From Bombella saccharophila (GTDB taxonomy: Bacteria > Pseudomonadota > Alphaproteobacteria > Acetobacterales > Acetobacteraceae), in assembly GCF_026385475.1 (NCBI RefSeq), contig NZ_JANIDW010000003.1:329266-393265 (forward strand): a stretch of DNA of 64,000 bases, read 5' to 3'. A program made the position numbers and the translations under genes. Below are positions 35,281 to 45,109 of this stretch, piece by piece (the stretch's first letter is position 1; every line of letters begins with the position of its first letter). The notes beneath the pieces are model-generated. The model was not told where the DNA came from. It was given only the letters and a program-made list of their open reading frames with translations, and made no database searches.

Positions 35281-36351
35281 ATGGCCAACGACCTTGAAAA
35301 TCTAAAGAATGACACAATCGCGGCCTTGCAGCGTGCCAGCACACATAGTGAGTGGGATGCTGTGCGGGTGGGCACATTGGGGCGGTCTGGGACGCTAACT
35401 GGTCTGTTGCGTCAGCTTGGTTCCTTCTCGCATGAGGAGCGTAAAGAGCGCGGGCAGGCTCTTAACCGTCTGCGGGATGAGCTAACATATCTTATTGAGC
35501 AACGCGGACGAGAGATTGAGGCTTTGGCTCTCCAGCAGCGTTTAGCTGAGGAGACGGTGGATATTACGCAACCTACCCCTACGGCCCCGGTAGGGTTGAT
35601 TCATCCCATCAGCCGTACGATTGAGGAAATTACAACCATTTTTGGGGCTATGGGCTTTCATCTAGCAGAAGGGCCGGATGTTGAGAGCCAGTGGCATAAT
35701 TTCTCAGCCCTGAATACGCCAAAGCATCACCCCGCGCGGACGGAGCAAGATACATTCTACCTTCCTGCCCTAGAGGGTGAGGAGGAGCTGCGTGTTTTAA
35801 GGACGCAGACCTCTGGCGTGCAGGTGCGTACCATGTTGCAGGAAAAACCACCTATTCGCATCATTGCCCCGGGGCGGACTTACCGTGCCGACCATGATGC
35901 CACCCATTCCCCGATGTTCCATCAATGTGAAGGTTTGGTGATTGAGAAGGGCATTACCCTTGGCCATTTAAAAGGATGCCTGACCGAGTTTTTGCGGGCC
36001 TTTTTTAATCAGCCTGATTTGCCAGTGCGCTTCCGGGCCTCGTATTTCCCCTTTACCGAGCCTTCTATGGAGATTGATATTGGCTGGTCGCGCGAGACTG
36101 GGGCTATTGGTGCAGGCGCGGATTGGCTGGAAGTCTTGGGGGCGGGGATGGTCCATGCCCGTGTGCTGAGCAATTGCGGGCTGGACCCGGCAGAATGGCA
36201 AGGCTTTGCCTTTGGTATGGGCATTGAGCGGCTCGCTATGTTGAAGAACGGCATTGCTGACCTACGCTCTTTTTATGAGAGCGATTTACGCTGGTTGCGT
36301 CATTATGGCTTCTCAGCTTTATCCCCAGCGACTTTGACGGAGGGCTTGTAA
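35281..36351 (+). CDS. pheS: Phenylalanine-tRNA ligase alpha subunit
   Basis: PheS carries the catalytic class II core of the (alpha-beta)2 phenylalanyl-tRNA synthetase. From the ATG at 35281 the protein is 356 residues, with an N-terminal coiled coil, then HPISRTIEEITTIFGAMGF, TSGVQVRTM, GRTYRADHDATHSPMFHQ (motif 2) and GFAFGMGIERLAML (motif 3). An ATG at 35248 adds 11 unlikely residues; GAAGGA before 35281 supports the later start. It is followed one base later by pheT. Confidence 0.96.
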   Translation: MANDLENLKNDTIAALQRASTHSEWDAVRVGTLGRSGTLTGLLRQLGSFSHEERKERGQALNRLRDELTYLIEQRGREIEALALQQRLAEETVDITQPTPTAPVGLIHPISRTIEEITTIFGAMGFHLAEGPDVESQWHNFSALNTPKHHPARTEQDTFYLPALEGEEELRVLRTQTSGVQVRTMLQEKPPIRIIAPGRTYRADHDATHSPMFHQCEGLVIEKGITLGHLKGCLTEFLRAFFNQPDLPVRFRASYFPFTEPSMEIDIGWSRETGAIGAGADWLEVLGAGMVHARVLSNCGLDPAEWQGFAFGMGIERLAMLKNGIADLRSFYESDLRWLRHYGFSALSPATLTEGL

Positions 36352-36352
36352 C

Positions 36353-38821
36353 ATGAAGTTTTCACTCTCATGGTTGCGGGAGCATCTCGATTTTACAGCC
36401 TCTTTGGAGGAGATTTGCGCAACATTAAACCGTATCGGCCTTGAGGTTGAATCGGTTGATGACCCGACAGAGCGTTTATCAGGCTTCCGCACGGCAAAGA
36501 TTGTGGAGGCCACGCGCCATCCTGATGCTGACCGCCTCCAGCTATGCCGTGTGACAGCAGGCGAGGGGTATGAGGAGGTTCAGGTCGTTTGTGGTGCGCC
36601 AAATGCGCGCACGGGGCTGCATGTTATTTTTGCTCCACCGGGCACTTATATTCCCGGTAGTGATATCACGATTAAACCCGGCAAGATTCGGGGGCAGCTC
36701 AGCAATGGGATGCTCTGCTCCTTACGAGAGCTTGGCATTGGTGAGGACTCTGATGGCATTGCCGAATTGCCAGAGGGTACGCCTCTTGGGGTGGATTATG
36801 TCCGTCATGCCAAGCTGGACGACCCGGTAATAGAGATTGGCATTACCCCCAACCGGGGGGATGCGTTGAGTGTACGCGGTATCGCGCGGGACCTCGCAGC
36901 GGCGGGGCTAGGGCATTTTAAGCCATGGCTTGTCCCTACGGTGGAGAGCGAGGGGGCGAGCCCTATCCAGTGGGTGTTGGACCATCCCGCTTGCCCATAT
37001 GTTACAGGGCGTTTGATTCGCGGTGTGAAGAATGGCCCAAGTCCGGCTTGGCTCAAGCAGCGGTTAGAGAGCGTCGGGCTACGCTCCCAATCAGCGTTAG
37101 TTGATATTACAAATTATTTGATGATGCATGTGGGCCGCCCGCTGCATGTCTTTGATGCGAACCGTTTAAAAGGGAACAGATTACTGCTCACCTCTGCCAC
37201 GCGGGAGCAATTTCGTGCGCTAGATGGGCAGGATTATGTCCTTGGTACGCATGACCTTGTGATTGCTGATGAAGCCGGGGTGCAGTCCCTTGCCGGTATT
37301 ATTGGCGGTGAGACCAGCGCGGTTACGGATGACACAACGGATGTTTTTGTTGAATCCGCTTTGTTCGACCCCGTACGCATTGCCCTGACAGGCCGCCGTC
37401 TTGGGGTGCAGACTGATGCTCGCTATCGTTTTGAGCGTGGGGTGGACCCCGCTTTGGTGCGCACAGGGCTAGAGGCTGCAACTTCGTTAATTGTCGAGCT
37501 ATGCGGTGGCATACCGAGTGAGGTGACCGAAGCCGGAGCGGAGCCAGACTGGCAACGTACAGCCACTCTACGCTTTGCACGGCTTGCGACGCTTGGCGGG
37601 TTGGAGATTGATGCGGATAAGGCCGTGACGATTCTTGAGGCTTTAGGCTTTGAGGTGAAAGAGCGGGGGGAGGGCCAGGCTATCTTTTCCGTTCCATCAT
37701 GGCGCAATGATGTGGCCTCTGGTCGGGTCCTTGCACAGGCGCATAGTCTGGATAAAAGCGTTGCAGAACGTGCGGCTGCCCATGTTACGCAGATGGAAGC
37801 GGAAGCTGACCTTGTTGAGGAAGTCTTGCGCATCAGAGGGTTGGATGAGGTACCCGCTCAGCCCCTGCCACAACCTCATATGGTCCCCCCCGCTGCGGTG
37901 ACGGCAGAGCAAAGCCGCGCTGCACTCTTACGCCGCCTTTGTGCAGGCCGGGGCTTGATGGAGACTGTTGGCTTCTCCTTTGTGTCAGACCAAGATGCCG
38001 CTTTGTTTGAGGAGGGGCGGGAGCAAGACCGCTTGCTAAACCCGATTGCAACGGACCTTAACCAGCTTCGTCCCACGCCGGTTATTAATCTGCTGCGGGC
38101 GTTAGGGCGTAATATTGCTCATGGGCAGGGCTTTGCGGGCGATGCTGCCTTCTTCGAGCTTGGGCCGTGCTTCGGGCAGGAGGGGGACCGCCTTATCCTT
38201 GCTGGTGTGCGTGGTGGGGTGAGCGCACGCGCCCCCGGCCATGTGGCTGAGGAGCCCTCATGGATGGAGGCCAAGGCTGATTTATGGTCGGCTCTACTCA
38301 CTCTTGGCATGGCAGAGGCGTCTTTAAGCTGCACAGCCGATGCACCAGACTATTATCATCCGGGACGCTCCGGTGTGGTGCGGCAGGGGCCGAAGCTTGT
38401 TCTTGGTCGTTTTGGGGAGCTGCATCCCCGTGTGGCACGTCATTTCGGCCTGAGTGGGACAGTGGCTCTGTTTGAGCTAAATGTCGCAGCGGTGCCCCAG
38501 CCGAAGATGAAGCGCAAAGCCGCGCCAGCCTTATCGGCTTTGCAGCCTGTGCGGCGGGATTTTGCTTTCCTTGCTGATAAGGCGGTGCAGATTCAAGATG
38601 TGCTTAAAGCCGTACGTATGGCGGATCGTAAATTGATTACTGATGTTCGGCTTTTTGATATTTTTGAAGGTGGAACCGTGCCTAAAGGTCAACGCTCTTT
38701 AGGGGTGGAGGTTGTTCTTCAACCACAAAAAGAGAGCCTGACAGACGCACAGCTTGAGGGTGTTATGGCTGCGGTGGAGGCGGCCGTCCATAAAGCGACT
38801 GGCGCGACATTGCGCCGCTAA
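36353..38821 (+). CDS. pheT: Phenylalanine-tRNA ligase beta subunit
   Basis: The non-catalytic partner that binds and edits tRNA-Phe. The 822-residue protein has an N-terminal OB-fold tRNA-binding domain (HPDADRLQLCRVTAG, VVCGAPNAR), the B3/B4 editing domain (about residues 200-400), B5 and a ferredoxin-fold anticodon-binding domain at the C-terminus (LQPVRRDFAFLADKAVQIQD, then FDIFEGGTVPKGQRSLGVEV). Length is normal for an alphaproteobacterium. It follows pheS immediately and is followed after 36 bases by lpxB. Confidence 0.96.
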   Translation: MKFSLSWLREHLDFTASLEEICATLNRIGLEVESVDDPTERLSGFRTAKIVEATRHPDADRLQLCRVTAGEGYEEVQVVCGAPNARTGLHVIFAPPGTYIPGSDITIKPGKIRGQLSNGMLCSLRELGIGEDSDGIAELPEGTPLGVDYVRHAKLDDPVIEIGITPNRGDALSVRGIARDLAAAGLGHFKPWLVPTVESEGASPIQWVLDHPACPYVTGRLIRGVKNGPSPAWLKQRLESVGLRSQSALVDITNYLMMHVGRPLHVFDANRLKGNRLLLTSATREQFRALDGQDYVLGTHDLVIADEAGVQSLAGIIGGETSAVTDDTTDVFVESALFDPVRIALTGRRLGVQTDARYRFERGVDPALVRTGLEAATSLIVELCGGIPSEVTEAGAEPDWQRTATLRFARLATLGGLEIDADKAVTILEALGFEVKERGEGQAIFSVPSWRNDVASGRVLAQAHSLDKSVAERAAAHVTQMEAEADLVEEVLRIRGLDEVPAQPLPQPHMVPPAAVTAEQSRAALLRRLCAGRGLMETVGFSFVSDQDAALFEEGREQDRLLNPIATDLNQLRPTPVINLLRALGRNIAHGQGFAGDAAFFELGPCFGQEGDRLILAGVRGGVSARAPGHVAEEPSWMEAKADLWSALLTLGMAEASLSCTADAPDYYHPGRSGVVRQGPKLVLGRFGELHPRVARHFGLSGTVALFELNVAAVPQPKMKRKAAPALSALQPVRRDFAFLADKAVQIQDVLKAVRMADRKLITDVRLFDIFEGGTVPKGQRSLGVEVVLQPQKESLTDAQLEGVMAAVEAAVHKATGATLRR

Positions 38822-38857
38822 GCCACAGCGTCACACGAGACGAAGGGAGCGGAAATT

Positions 38858-40081
38858 ATGGTAGATGCGGGCCCTCCTGTAGAAGGTGATGTCCCCCTTT
38901 ACCAGCATGGCCGTGTCATCTGGATTCTCGCGGGGGAGCCGAGTGGCGATAGCATCGGGGCACGTTTGATGCAGGCTCTGCATCGGATAGACCCGATGTT
39001 GGTTTTCGCAGGCGTAGGGGGAGGGCGGATGGAGGCGCGCGGCCTCCGCAGCCTTTTCCCGATGGAAGACCTCACAGTGATGGGGTTTATGGAGGTCCTC
39101 CCGCGGTTGCGTTTGCTTTCGCAACGCTTGGTGGAGGCAGAGCAGGATATTGAACTCCGCCGCCCTGATATTGTCATTACGATTGATAGTCCCGGTTTTG
39201 CGTTCCGTCTCCTACGGCGCGTGAGGCGGCTGAAGGTGCGGCGATTGCATTACGTTGCCCCTCAAGTCTGGGCATGGCGGGAAAAGCGGGTGAAGCATTA
39301 TCGTGGGCTATGGGATAGTTTGCTTTGCCTCTTCCCCTTTGAGCCAACATGGTTTGCTGAGCGGGGCTTTCATGCTCATTTTGTAGGGCATCCCATTTTG
39401 CAATCGGGCGTGCCACATGGTCGGCCAGAGCGTTTTTATAAACGCCATGACCTTAGGCCAGAAAGCCCGGTTTTGCTGCTTATGCCGGGTAGTCGTAACT
39501 CCGAGGTGCCGAAATTACTGCCTGTTTTTGAAAAGACGTTAGAGCTTTTATATAAGCAATTCCCGGACCTCCAGCCGGTTATCCCAGCGACATCAGGCAT
39601 GGCCCCCCTCGTGCGGAAGATGGTGCGGCATTGGGCTGTTCATCCCTCTATTGTGACGGATACGGAGGATAAGCATGACGCCTTCCGCGCGGCAGATTGC
39701 GCTTTAACAAAATCCGGCACCTCGACTTTGGAGCTCGCCATTGGAGGCGTGCCGATGGCGGTGACGTATAAGGTCAATCCACTCTCTGCCGTGTTGGGGC
39801 GGTTTTTGCTCAAAGTGCCATATATCTCGATTGTGAATATTCTTGCCGGGCGGGAGATCGTGCCGGAGTTAGTGCAACATAATTGCACACCGCAGAAATT
39901 AGCCGAGGAAGTAACAGCCCTGCTCACAGACGAGGCCAAGCGTAAGGCTCAGCAAGAGGCCTTTGGTACCGTGCTGGCTATGTTACAGGCCCCCGAAGGG
40001 GATCTCCCCGCTATGGCAGCGGCAAAGCAGGTTCTAGCTTTGATGGAGACCCCATTAGATGAGCTACGTGCTCATGAGTAA
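38858..40081 (+). CDS. lpxB: Lipid-A-disaccharide synthase
   Basis: LpxB joins UDP-2,3-diacylglucosamine and lipid X into the lipid A disaccharide at the inner membrane. The 407-residue GT19 glycosyltransferase shows GEPSGDSIGARLM at the N-terminus, DSPGFAFRL, HYVAPQVWAWREKR, FVGHPI, and LLMPGSRNSEV in the UDP-binding half, with ALTKSGTSTLELA near the C-terminus. The other lpx genes are not nearby, and lpxB follows pheT instead. AGGGAG precedes the ATG. It converges with trpS across 9 bases. Confidence 0.94.
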   Translation: MVDAGPPVEGDVPLYQHGRVIWILAGEPSGDSIGARLMQALHRIDPMLVFAGVGGGRMEARGLRSLFPMEDLTVMGFMEVLPRLRLLSQRLVEAEQDIELRRPDIVITIDSPGFAFRLLRRVRRLKVRRLHYVAPQVWAWREKRVKHYRGLWDSLLCLFPFEPTWFAERGFHAHFVGHPILQSGVPHGRPERFYKRHDLRPESPVLLLMPGSRNSEVPKLLPVFEKTLELLYKQFPDLQPVIPATSGMAPLVRKMVRHWAVHPSIVTDTEDKHDAFRAADCALTKSGTSTLELAIGGVPMAVTYKVNPLSAVLGRFLLKVPYISIVNILAGREIVPELVQHNCTPQKLAEEVTALLTDEAKRKAQQEAFGTVLAMLQAPEGDLPAMAAAKQVLALMETPLDELRAHE

Positions 40082-40090
40082 GCGGCGGTC

Positions 40091-41086
40091 TTAACGTAGG
40101 AAGCCTACGAGTTTTTCCGCCTCACTGACAATCGGTTCAGACACGGCGCGGGCCCGGTCTGCCCCTTGGCGCAATACATTGAGAAGATGGCCTTTATCAT
40201 CCATCAGGCGGCGCGTTTCCTCCGCAACGGGGGCTAGTGTCTCTACCAACAGGTCCGCTAAGGCTTGCTTAAAGGTCCCAAAGCCTTGGCCTGCAAATTG
40301 GTTTAGGACATCCGCTAAGGATGTGTTGGACATAGCAGCATAGATGGTCAGCAAATTACGGGCTTCTGAGCGGCCCTCTAGCCCCGCTTCCTCGCTTGGC
40401 AAAGGCTCTGCATCGGTACGGGCTTTGCGGATTTTCTGCGCAATTTCGTCCGCTGTGTCATTCAGCACAATGCGGCTTTGGGCCGATGGGTCGGACTTGG
40501 ACATCTTCTTACTGCCATCGCGTAAGCTCATCACACGGGCAGCATGGGGGGGGATGAGAGGCTCAATTTGTGGGAAGAACTCAACGCCCATGTCATGATT
40601 AAACTTTTGGCCAATATCGTTAGCTAATTCCAGATGTTGGCGTTGGTCGTCCCCTACAGGCACGCGCGTAGCATGGAAGGCGAGAATATCGGCCGCCATA
40701 AGGTTGGGATAGACATAAAGCCCTGCGGAGTGATTCTCGCGATTCTTTCCCGCTTTATCCTTAAATTGCGTCATGCGGTTTAGCCAACCAAGGCGGGAGA
40801 CGCAGTTAAAAATCCAGCCTAGCCGTGCATGGGCACTAACGGCAGATTGATTGTAAAGGCGGGTTGGGTCGATGCCAGAGGCGAGTAAGCAGGCGGTGGA
40901 GGCTAAGGTCTGCTCCCGCAAAGCTTCTGGTGACCATGGCATGGTGAGGGAGTGCATATCCACGAGGCAAAAGAGGCAATCATGGTCCTTTTGCAAGGTA
41001 ACCCAGTTACGAATGGCCCCAAGATAATTACCAAGATGGGGGATACCTGTCGGCTGAATCCCTGAGAAAACGCGCTGCATGAGCAT
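40091..41086 (-). CDS. trpS: Tryptophan-tRNA ligase
   Basis: A class I synthetase that charges tRNA-Trp. The 331-residue protein has the HIGH-type motif in [13 protein letters not shown], the tryptophan-binding [17 protein letters not shown], and the KMSKS motif in [10 protein letters not shown]. Two start codons are possible (41086 and ATG at 41080). It follows the FKBP-type lipoprotein gene but is separated from it by a terminator hairpin, so it is probably transcribed on its own. Confidence 0.96.
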   Translation of the reverse strand: MLMQRVFSGIQPTGIPHLGNYLGAIRNWVTLQKDHDCLFCLVDMHSLTMPWSPEALREQTLASTACLLASGIDPTRLYNQSAVSAHARLGWIFNCVSRLGWLNRMTQFKDKAGKNRENHSAGLYVYPNLMAADILAFHATRVPVGDDQRQHLELANDIGQKFNHDMGVEFFPQIEPLIPPHAARVMSLRDGSKKMSKSDPSAQSRIVLNDTADEIAQKIRKARTDAEPLPSEEAGLEGRSEARNLLTIYAAMSNTSLADVLNQFAGQGFGTFKQALADLLVETLAPVAEETRRLMDDKGHLLNVLRQGADRARAVSEPIVSEAEKLVGFLR

Positions 41087-41116
41087 GGTCCTGAATTAAA
41101 AAAGGGGGAGGAGACG

Positions 41117-41152
41117 ATAAAAGCCGCCCCGCTTGGTATGGAAGGGGGCGGC
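41117..41152 (-). terminator. Terminator downstream of the FKBP-type lipoprotein gene
   Basis: On the minus strand GCCGCCCC (41152-41145) pairs perfectly with GGGGCGGC (41130-41123) around a 14-base loop, followed by TTTTAT. It lies 40 bases after the stop of the gene at 41192 and before trpS, making a convincing Rho-independent terminator. Confidence 0.85.
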
Positions 41153-41191
41153 AAGAGCTCTCATTATGGTGCTGATAAAGGATAGGCTTTA

Positions 41192-41695
41192 TTATTGTAA
41201 GCCTGCATCATCCTCAACACCGAGAAGCTGGATTTTGAAGATGAGCGGGCTATTGGGGGGGATAACCCCCATGGAGCGTTTACCATAGCCTAATTTAGGC
41301 GGTACATAGAGCTCCCACACATCGCCAACACGCATAAGGGGGAGGCCCTCCATCCATCCCTCAATCACACCATCAAGGGGCATTTCCATATAAGCGGCCC
41401 CTGTGTGCATCTCTGAGGAATCGAAAATGCCACCGTCAGGTAAGCGGCCTTCATAGATGATCATCATCGTGCCCCCCTTTTGGGGATGAGGGGAATCTTT
41501 AGGGCCAGATTTTAGGATTTTATAGGCCAGACCATCAGGCTGCTTATGCACACCGGGTTGTTTATAGACCTGATCCATAAACTGCTGAGGGCTTAATTCC
41601 TGTTTTGGTTTGCCTGCACAGCCCGCCAGCCCAATAAGGCCCGCGAGGATACATATTGGCAAATAACGGAAGAAAGAACGCAGGGAATGGGACAT
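41192..41695 (-). CDS. FKBP-type peptidyl-prolyl isomerase lipoprotein
   Basis: A 167-residue lipoprotein with an FKBP prolyl-isomerase domain, expected to help fold periplasmic or outer-membrane proteins. The signal peptide ends at lipobox LAGC, lipidated Cys26. The isomerase core shows IYEGRLPDGGIFDSS, VIEGWMEGLPLMRVGD, YVPPKLGYGKR and IPPNSPLIFKIQLL, all FKBP landmarks. GAGAGG lies 7 bases before the ATG at 41695; an upstream start at 41731 would displace the signal peptide. It lies 39 bases after argG and ends at a terminator. Confidence 0.92.
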   Translation of the reverse strand: MSHSLRSFFRYLPICILAGLIGLAGCAGKPKQELSPQQFMDQVYKQPGVHKQPDGLAYKILKSGPKDSPHPQKGGTMMIIYEGRLPDGGIFDSSEMHTGAAYMEMPLDGVIEGWMEGLPLMRVGDVWELYVPPKLGYGKRSMGVIPPNSPLIFKIQLLGVEDDAGLQ

Positions 41696-41734
41696 AAAAT
41701 GCCTCTCTATGAAGACGACCAACAAGGACATGGC

Positions 41735-42967
41735 TTAGGGGGTGCCGCCGCGCCGCCCTTTATTCGCACCCAAGCGCAAGCGTAGCGCATTGAGGCGGAT
41801 AAAGCCTTGTGCATCGACCTGATTATAGGCGCCTTCATCATCCTCAAAGGTAACAACACGGGCATCATAAAGGCTATCGGGGCTTTCCCGACCCACGCAG
41901 ATGACATTCCCTTTATAAAGCTTCAGCCGGACGCGCCCATTAACGGATTTTTGGCTGCTATCAATCAGGGCTTGGAGCATGTGACGCTCTGGGGAGAACC
42001 ACAGGCCGTTATAAATCAGCTCTGCATAGCGCGGCATGATGCTATCTTTAAGATGCGCAGCTTCACGATCCAACGTGATGGATTCCATAGAGCGATGAGC
42101 TTGGAGCAGAATCGTCCCACCGGGTGTCTCGTAAATCCCACGGGACTTCATGCCGACAAAGCGGTTTTCCACAATATCAAGGCGACCAATACCGTTAGCT
42201 TTGCCAAGCTCATTAAGGCGGGCCAGCAAGTTAGCCGGGGAGAGGGCCTCACCATTAATAGCGACTGGGTCACCATGTTTGAAGTCGATGGTGATTTCTG
42301 TTGCTTTATCCGGTGCAGCCTCTGGAGAGATTGTGCGTTGGAAGACAATCTCATCAGGCGGGAGGGAGGGGTCCTCTAGAATCTTCCCTTCAGAGGAGGA
42401 GTGCAGCAGGTTCGCATCGACAGAGAAGGGAGCTTCACCGCGCTTATCTTTTGTGACGGGGATTTGATTCTTCTCGGCGAAGTCGAGCAGCTTTGTGCGG
42501 GAGGTTAGGTCCCATTCCCGCCAAGGGGCGATGACTTTTACATCAGGTTTAAGAGCGTAATAAGCTAGTTCGAAGCGGACTTGGTCATTCCCCTTGCCGG
42601 TGGCCCCATGGGCTACGGCATCAGCCCCCACAGCCTCGGCAATCTCAATCTGCCGTTTAGAGATGAGGGGACGGGCAATGGAGGTGCCGAGCAAATATTG
42701 CCCCTCATACACCGTATTAGCGCGGAACATGGGGAAGACGTAATCCTTAACGAAGGTCTCCCGCAAATCCTCAACAAAAATCTCTTTTACGCCGAGGGAT
42801 TCAGCCTTACGGCGGGCGGGTTCTAGCTCTTCACCTTGGCCAAGGTCCGCTGTGAAGGTGACGACCTCGCAGCCATAATGCTCTTGCAGCCAGCGGAGGA
42901 TAACTGATGTATCCAACCCGCCAGAATAAGCCAGAACAACTTTCTTAATGCCTGAGGCTTTGCCCAT
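41735..42967 (-). CDS. argG: Argininosuccinate synthase
   Basis: ArgG joins citrulline and aspartate with ATP to argininosuccinate in arginine synthesis. The 410-residue protein has the PP-loop [13 protein letters not shown], the conserved [25 protein letters not shown], the substrate-binding [18 protein letters not shown], and RLKLYKGN with YSPDSLY-like [10 protein letters not shown] near the C-terminus. argH is not adjacent. The gene is divergent from nothing here; it follows rlmN on the same strand with a 101-base gap. Length normal. Confidence 0.96.
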   Translation of the reverse strand: MGKASGIKKVVLAYSGGLDTSVILRWLQEHYGCEVVTFTADLGQGEELEPARRKAESLGVKEIFVEDLRETFVKDYVFPMFRANTVYEGQYLLGTSIARPLISKRQIEIAEAVGADAVAHGATGKGNDQVRFELAYYALKPDVKVIAPWREWDLTSRTKLLDFAEKNQIPVTKDKRGEAPFSVDANLLHSSSEGKILEDPSLPPDEIVFQRTISPEAAPDKATEITIDFKHGDPVAINGEALSPANLLARLNELGKANGIGRLDIVENRFVGMKSRGIYETPGGTILLQAHRSMESITLDREAAHLKDSIMPRYAELIYNGLWFSPERHMLQALIDSSQKSVNGRVRLKLYKGNVICVGRESPDSLYDARVVTFEDDEGAYNQVDAQGFIRLNALRLRLGANKGRRGGTP

Positions 42968-43068
42968 GATTGCTCTATATCCTCTGCTAAAAAAACAGAA
43001 ATCAACTGTCGTTACGCGATAACGCTCTTGTAACAGGTGTCAGGCCGTTGGGCCAGAGGCCTAGCCTT

Positions 43069-44280
43069 TTAAGGCGTGGCCCGGGCCTGTCTTTGCCGCT
43101 CACTTTGGGTTTTAAGTTGCCCACAAGCGGCGAGAATATCCTTCCCGCGCGGCATACGGATGGGGGCTGCATAGCCTGCATCCATCACAATTTGGGCAAA
43201 ACTAGCCAGACGCTCCCTCGTAGAGGGGCGGAACTCCGACCCCGGCCAAGGGTTAAAGGGGATGAGATTCACCTTGGCGGGCAACCCACGGATGAGCCGT
43301 ACTAACTCCCGCGCTTCGGCATCGCTATCATTGACATCGCGGATCATGATATATTCAAAGGTGATGCGGCGGGAGTTTGAGGCTGCAGGATAACGATGGC
43401 ATGCCGCGATAAGCTCTTCAATCGGGTATTTCCGGTTCAACGGGACAAGTTGATCGCGGAGGTCATTGCGGACAGCATGAAGGGAGATGGCAAGGTTAAT
43501 CCCCAGCTCATCCCCACAGCGATCCATCATCGGCACCACGCCGGAGGTTGAGAGCGTAATGCGCCGGCGGGAGAGGGCGATGCCTTCCCCATCCATGATG
43601 ATTTTCATCGCTTTGGCAACATTCTCATAATTATAAAGCGGCTCGCCCATACCCATCAGCACAATGGTGGAGAGCAGACGCGGCGTGTCACCTTTGGGGC
43701 TGGGCCATTCCCCATAACTATCCCGTGCGGCCATAAATTGCCCGACAATTTCCGCCGCTCCCAAATTACGGACGAGCTTTTGCGTCCCCGTATGGCAAAA
43801 GCTGCAAGAGAGCGTGCATCCCACTTGGGAGGAAATACACACCGCACCACGGTCCTCGCGCCGGTCGGGGATGTAAACCGTCTCGGCCTCTTGTCCATCA
43901 CGGAAGCGAAAGAGAAACTTACGCGTATCGTCCTTGGAGGTCTGCTGAGTTGTCACGCTGGGGCGACCGACGATGAAATGCTGCTCCAACTTTGCTTGCA
44001 GGGGCTTGGCAATGGTGGACATGCGGGAGAAATCCGTCACACCTTGATGATATATCCAATGCCAAAGCTGTTTAGCGCGGAAGGGTTTCTCCCCAATCTC
44101 GACCAGCATGTCTGCCAGCTCCTCCCGCGAGAGGCCAACAAGCTCGCGGCGGCCATCTTCTGTGATGGGGGTAGGCGGGGCAAAGAGAGCGGATTTGGCC
44201 TCGATGCGTTTGCGCTCACTCTCATTGAGGGCAGCGACAGCATCAGAGGCAAGCGGGGAGGAGGGGGCCGGGTGAGTCAT
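43069..44280 (-). CDS. rlmN: Dual-specificity 23S rRNA/tRNA adenine-C2 methyltransferase RlmN
   Basis: A radical SAM enzyme that methylates C2 of A2503 in 23S rRNA and A37 in some tRNAs. The 403-residue protein has the cluster motif CTLSCSFCHTG, the SAM-binding GMGEPLYNYENV, the HAVRNDLRDQLVPLNRKYP segment, EYIMIRDVND, and the catalytic cysteine near the C-terminus in DILAACGQL. RlmN is preferred over Cfr because of the whole-protein pattern and its solitary housekeeping position. Confidence 0.95.
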   Translation of the reverse strand: MTHPAPSSPLASDAVAALNESERKRIEAKSALFAPPTPITEDGRRELVGLSREELADMLVEIGEKPFRAKQLWHWIYHQGVTDFSRMSTIAKPLQAKLEQHFIVGRPSVTTQQTSKDDTRKFLFRFRDGQEAETVYIPDRREDRGAVCISSQVGCTLSCSFCHTGTQKLVRNLGAAEIVGQFMAARDSYGEWPSPKGDTPRLLSTIVLMGMGEPLYNYENVAKAMKIIMDGEGIALSRRRITLSTSGVVPMMDRCGDELGINLAISLHAVRNDLRDQLVPLNRKYPIEELIAACHRYPAASNSRRITFEYIMIRDVNDSDAEARELVRLIRGLPAKVNLIPFNPWPGSEFRPSTRERLASFAQIVMDAGYAAPIRMPRGKDILAACGQLKTQSERQRQARATP

Positions 44281-44356
44281 GGTGGTGGCTCATAACATGG
44301 AGGGGCCGGAAAGGGCCAGATAATTGACAGGGAGTAAGAGGCTAAGAGCGGGCGGT

Positions 44357-45109
44357 TTAGCTGGCCTCTTTACGGGCAGCGATGAGGAATTCTTTATTCC
44401 CCTCCGGCCCAGTGATGGGGCTTGGGACAAGGCCTAGAATCGTCCAACCGGGGAGGGCAGCAAACCAAGTGTGAATCTCTTGGCACACGCGCTCATGCAC
44501 CGCCGGGTCTCGCACAACCCCTTTAGGGCCAACATCCGCACGCCCGGCCTCAAATTGCGGTTTGATGAGCGCAACAGCCCACGCGCCGGGTTTGGCCATC
44601 TCTAAGGCTGGGGCAAGCACGGTTTTGAGGCTAATAAAGCTGGCATCGCAAACGATAATATCCGGGGCCTCTGGGATATGCTCTTTGCTGAGATGACGAG
44701 CATTGGTTTTCTCCAACACTACAACACGCTCATCAGAGCGGATTTTCCAAGCGAGTTGGCCATGGCCTACATCAACAGCATAAACACGCGCCGCCCCATT
44801 GTGGAGCAGAACATCAGTAAATCCACCTGTTGAGGCCCCTACATCAACGGCGATTTTCCCCTCTGTGGAGAGGGGGAAATGCTCCAAGGCGTGTGCTAAT
44901 TTCAGCCCCCCGCGCGAGACCCATGGATGGTCCTGCCCTTTAAGGGTTAAAGCCATATCTTCGGGGAGTTGGTCTCCCGCTTTTTTGACAGGCTTATCCC
45001 CGTGTGGCCCTGCATAGACCAACCCGGCCATGATGAGGGCCTGCGCGCGGCTGCGTGTTTCCACCAATCCTCGCTCAACAAGGAGCTGGTCGGCACGGCG
45101 TTTGGCCAT
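44357..45109 (-). CDS. tlyA: TlyA family rRNA (cytidine-2'-O)-methyltransferase
   Basis: A 250-residue protein with an N-terminal S4 RNA-binding domain (RADQLLVERGLVETRSRAQALIMAG) and an FtsJ-type SAM methyltransferase domain (VDVGASTGGFTDVLLHNGA, VYAVDVGHGQLAWK, DIIVCDASFISL, ALIKPQFEAG). TlyA homologues 2'-O-methylate rRNA; some were first described as hemolysins. The N-terminal region is full length. It follows dxs, sharing one base with its stop, so it belongs to the xseB-ispA-dxs-tlyA operon, an arrangement often seen in bacteria. Confidence 0.92.
   Translation of the reverse strand: MAKRRADQLLVERGLVETRSRAQALIMAGLVYAGPHGDKPVKKAGDQLPEDMALTLKGQDHPWVSRGGLKLAHALEHFPLSTEGKIAVDVGASTGGFTDVLLHNGAARVYAVDVGHGQLAWKIRSDERVVVLEKTNARHLSKEHIPEAPDIIVCDASFISLKTVLAPALEMAKPGAWAVALIKPQFEAGRADVGPKGVVRDPAVHERVCQEIHTWFAALPGWTILGLVPSPITGPEGNKEFLIAARKEAS

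Noticed and set aside
41807..42379. 190-codon open frame opposite argG
   Set aside because: Mirror of argG codons, with no ribosome-binding site and no motif.
43738..44295. 185-codon open frame opposite rlmN
   Set aside because: Shadow of the rlmN coding sequence, which has intact catalytic motifs.
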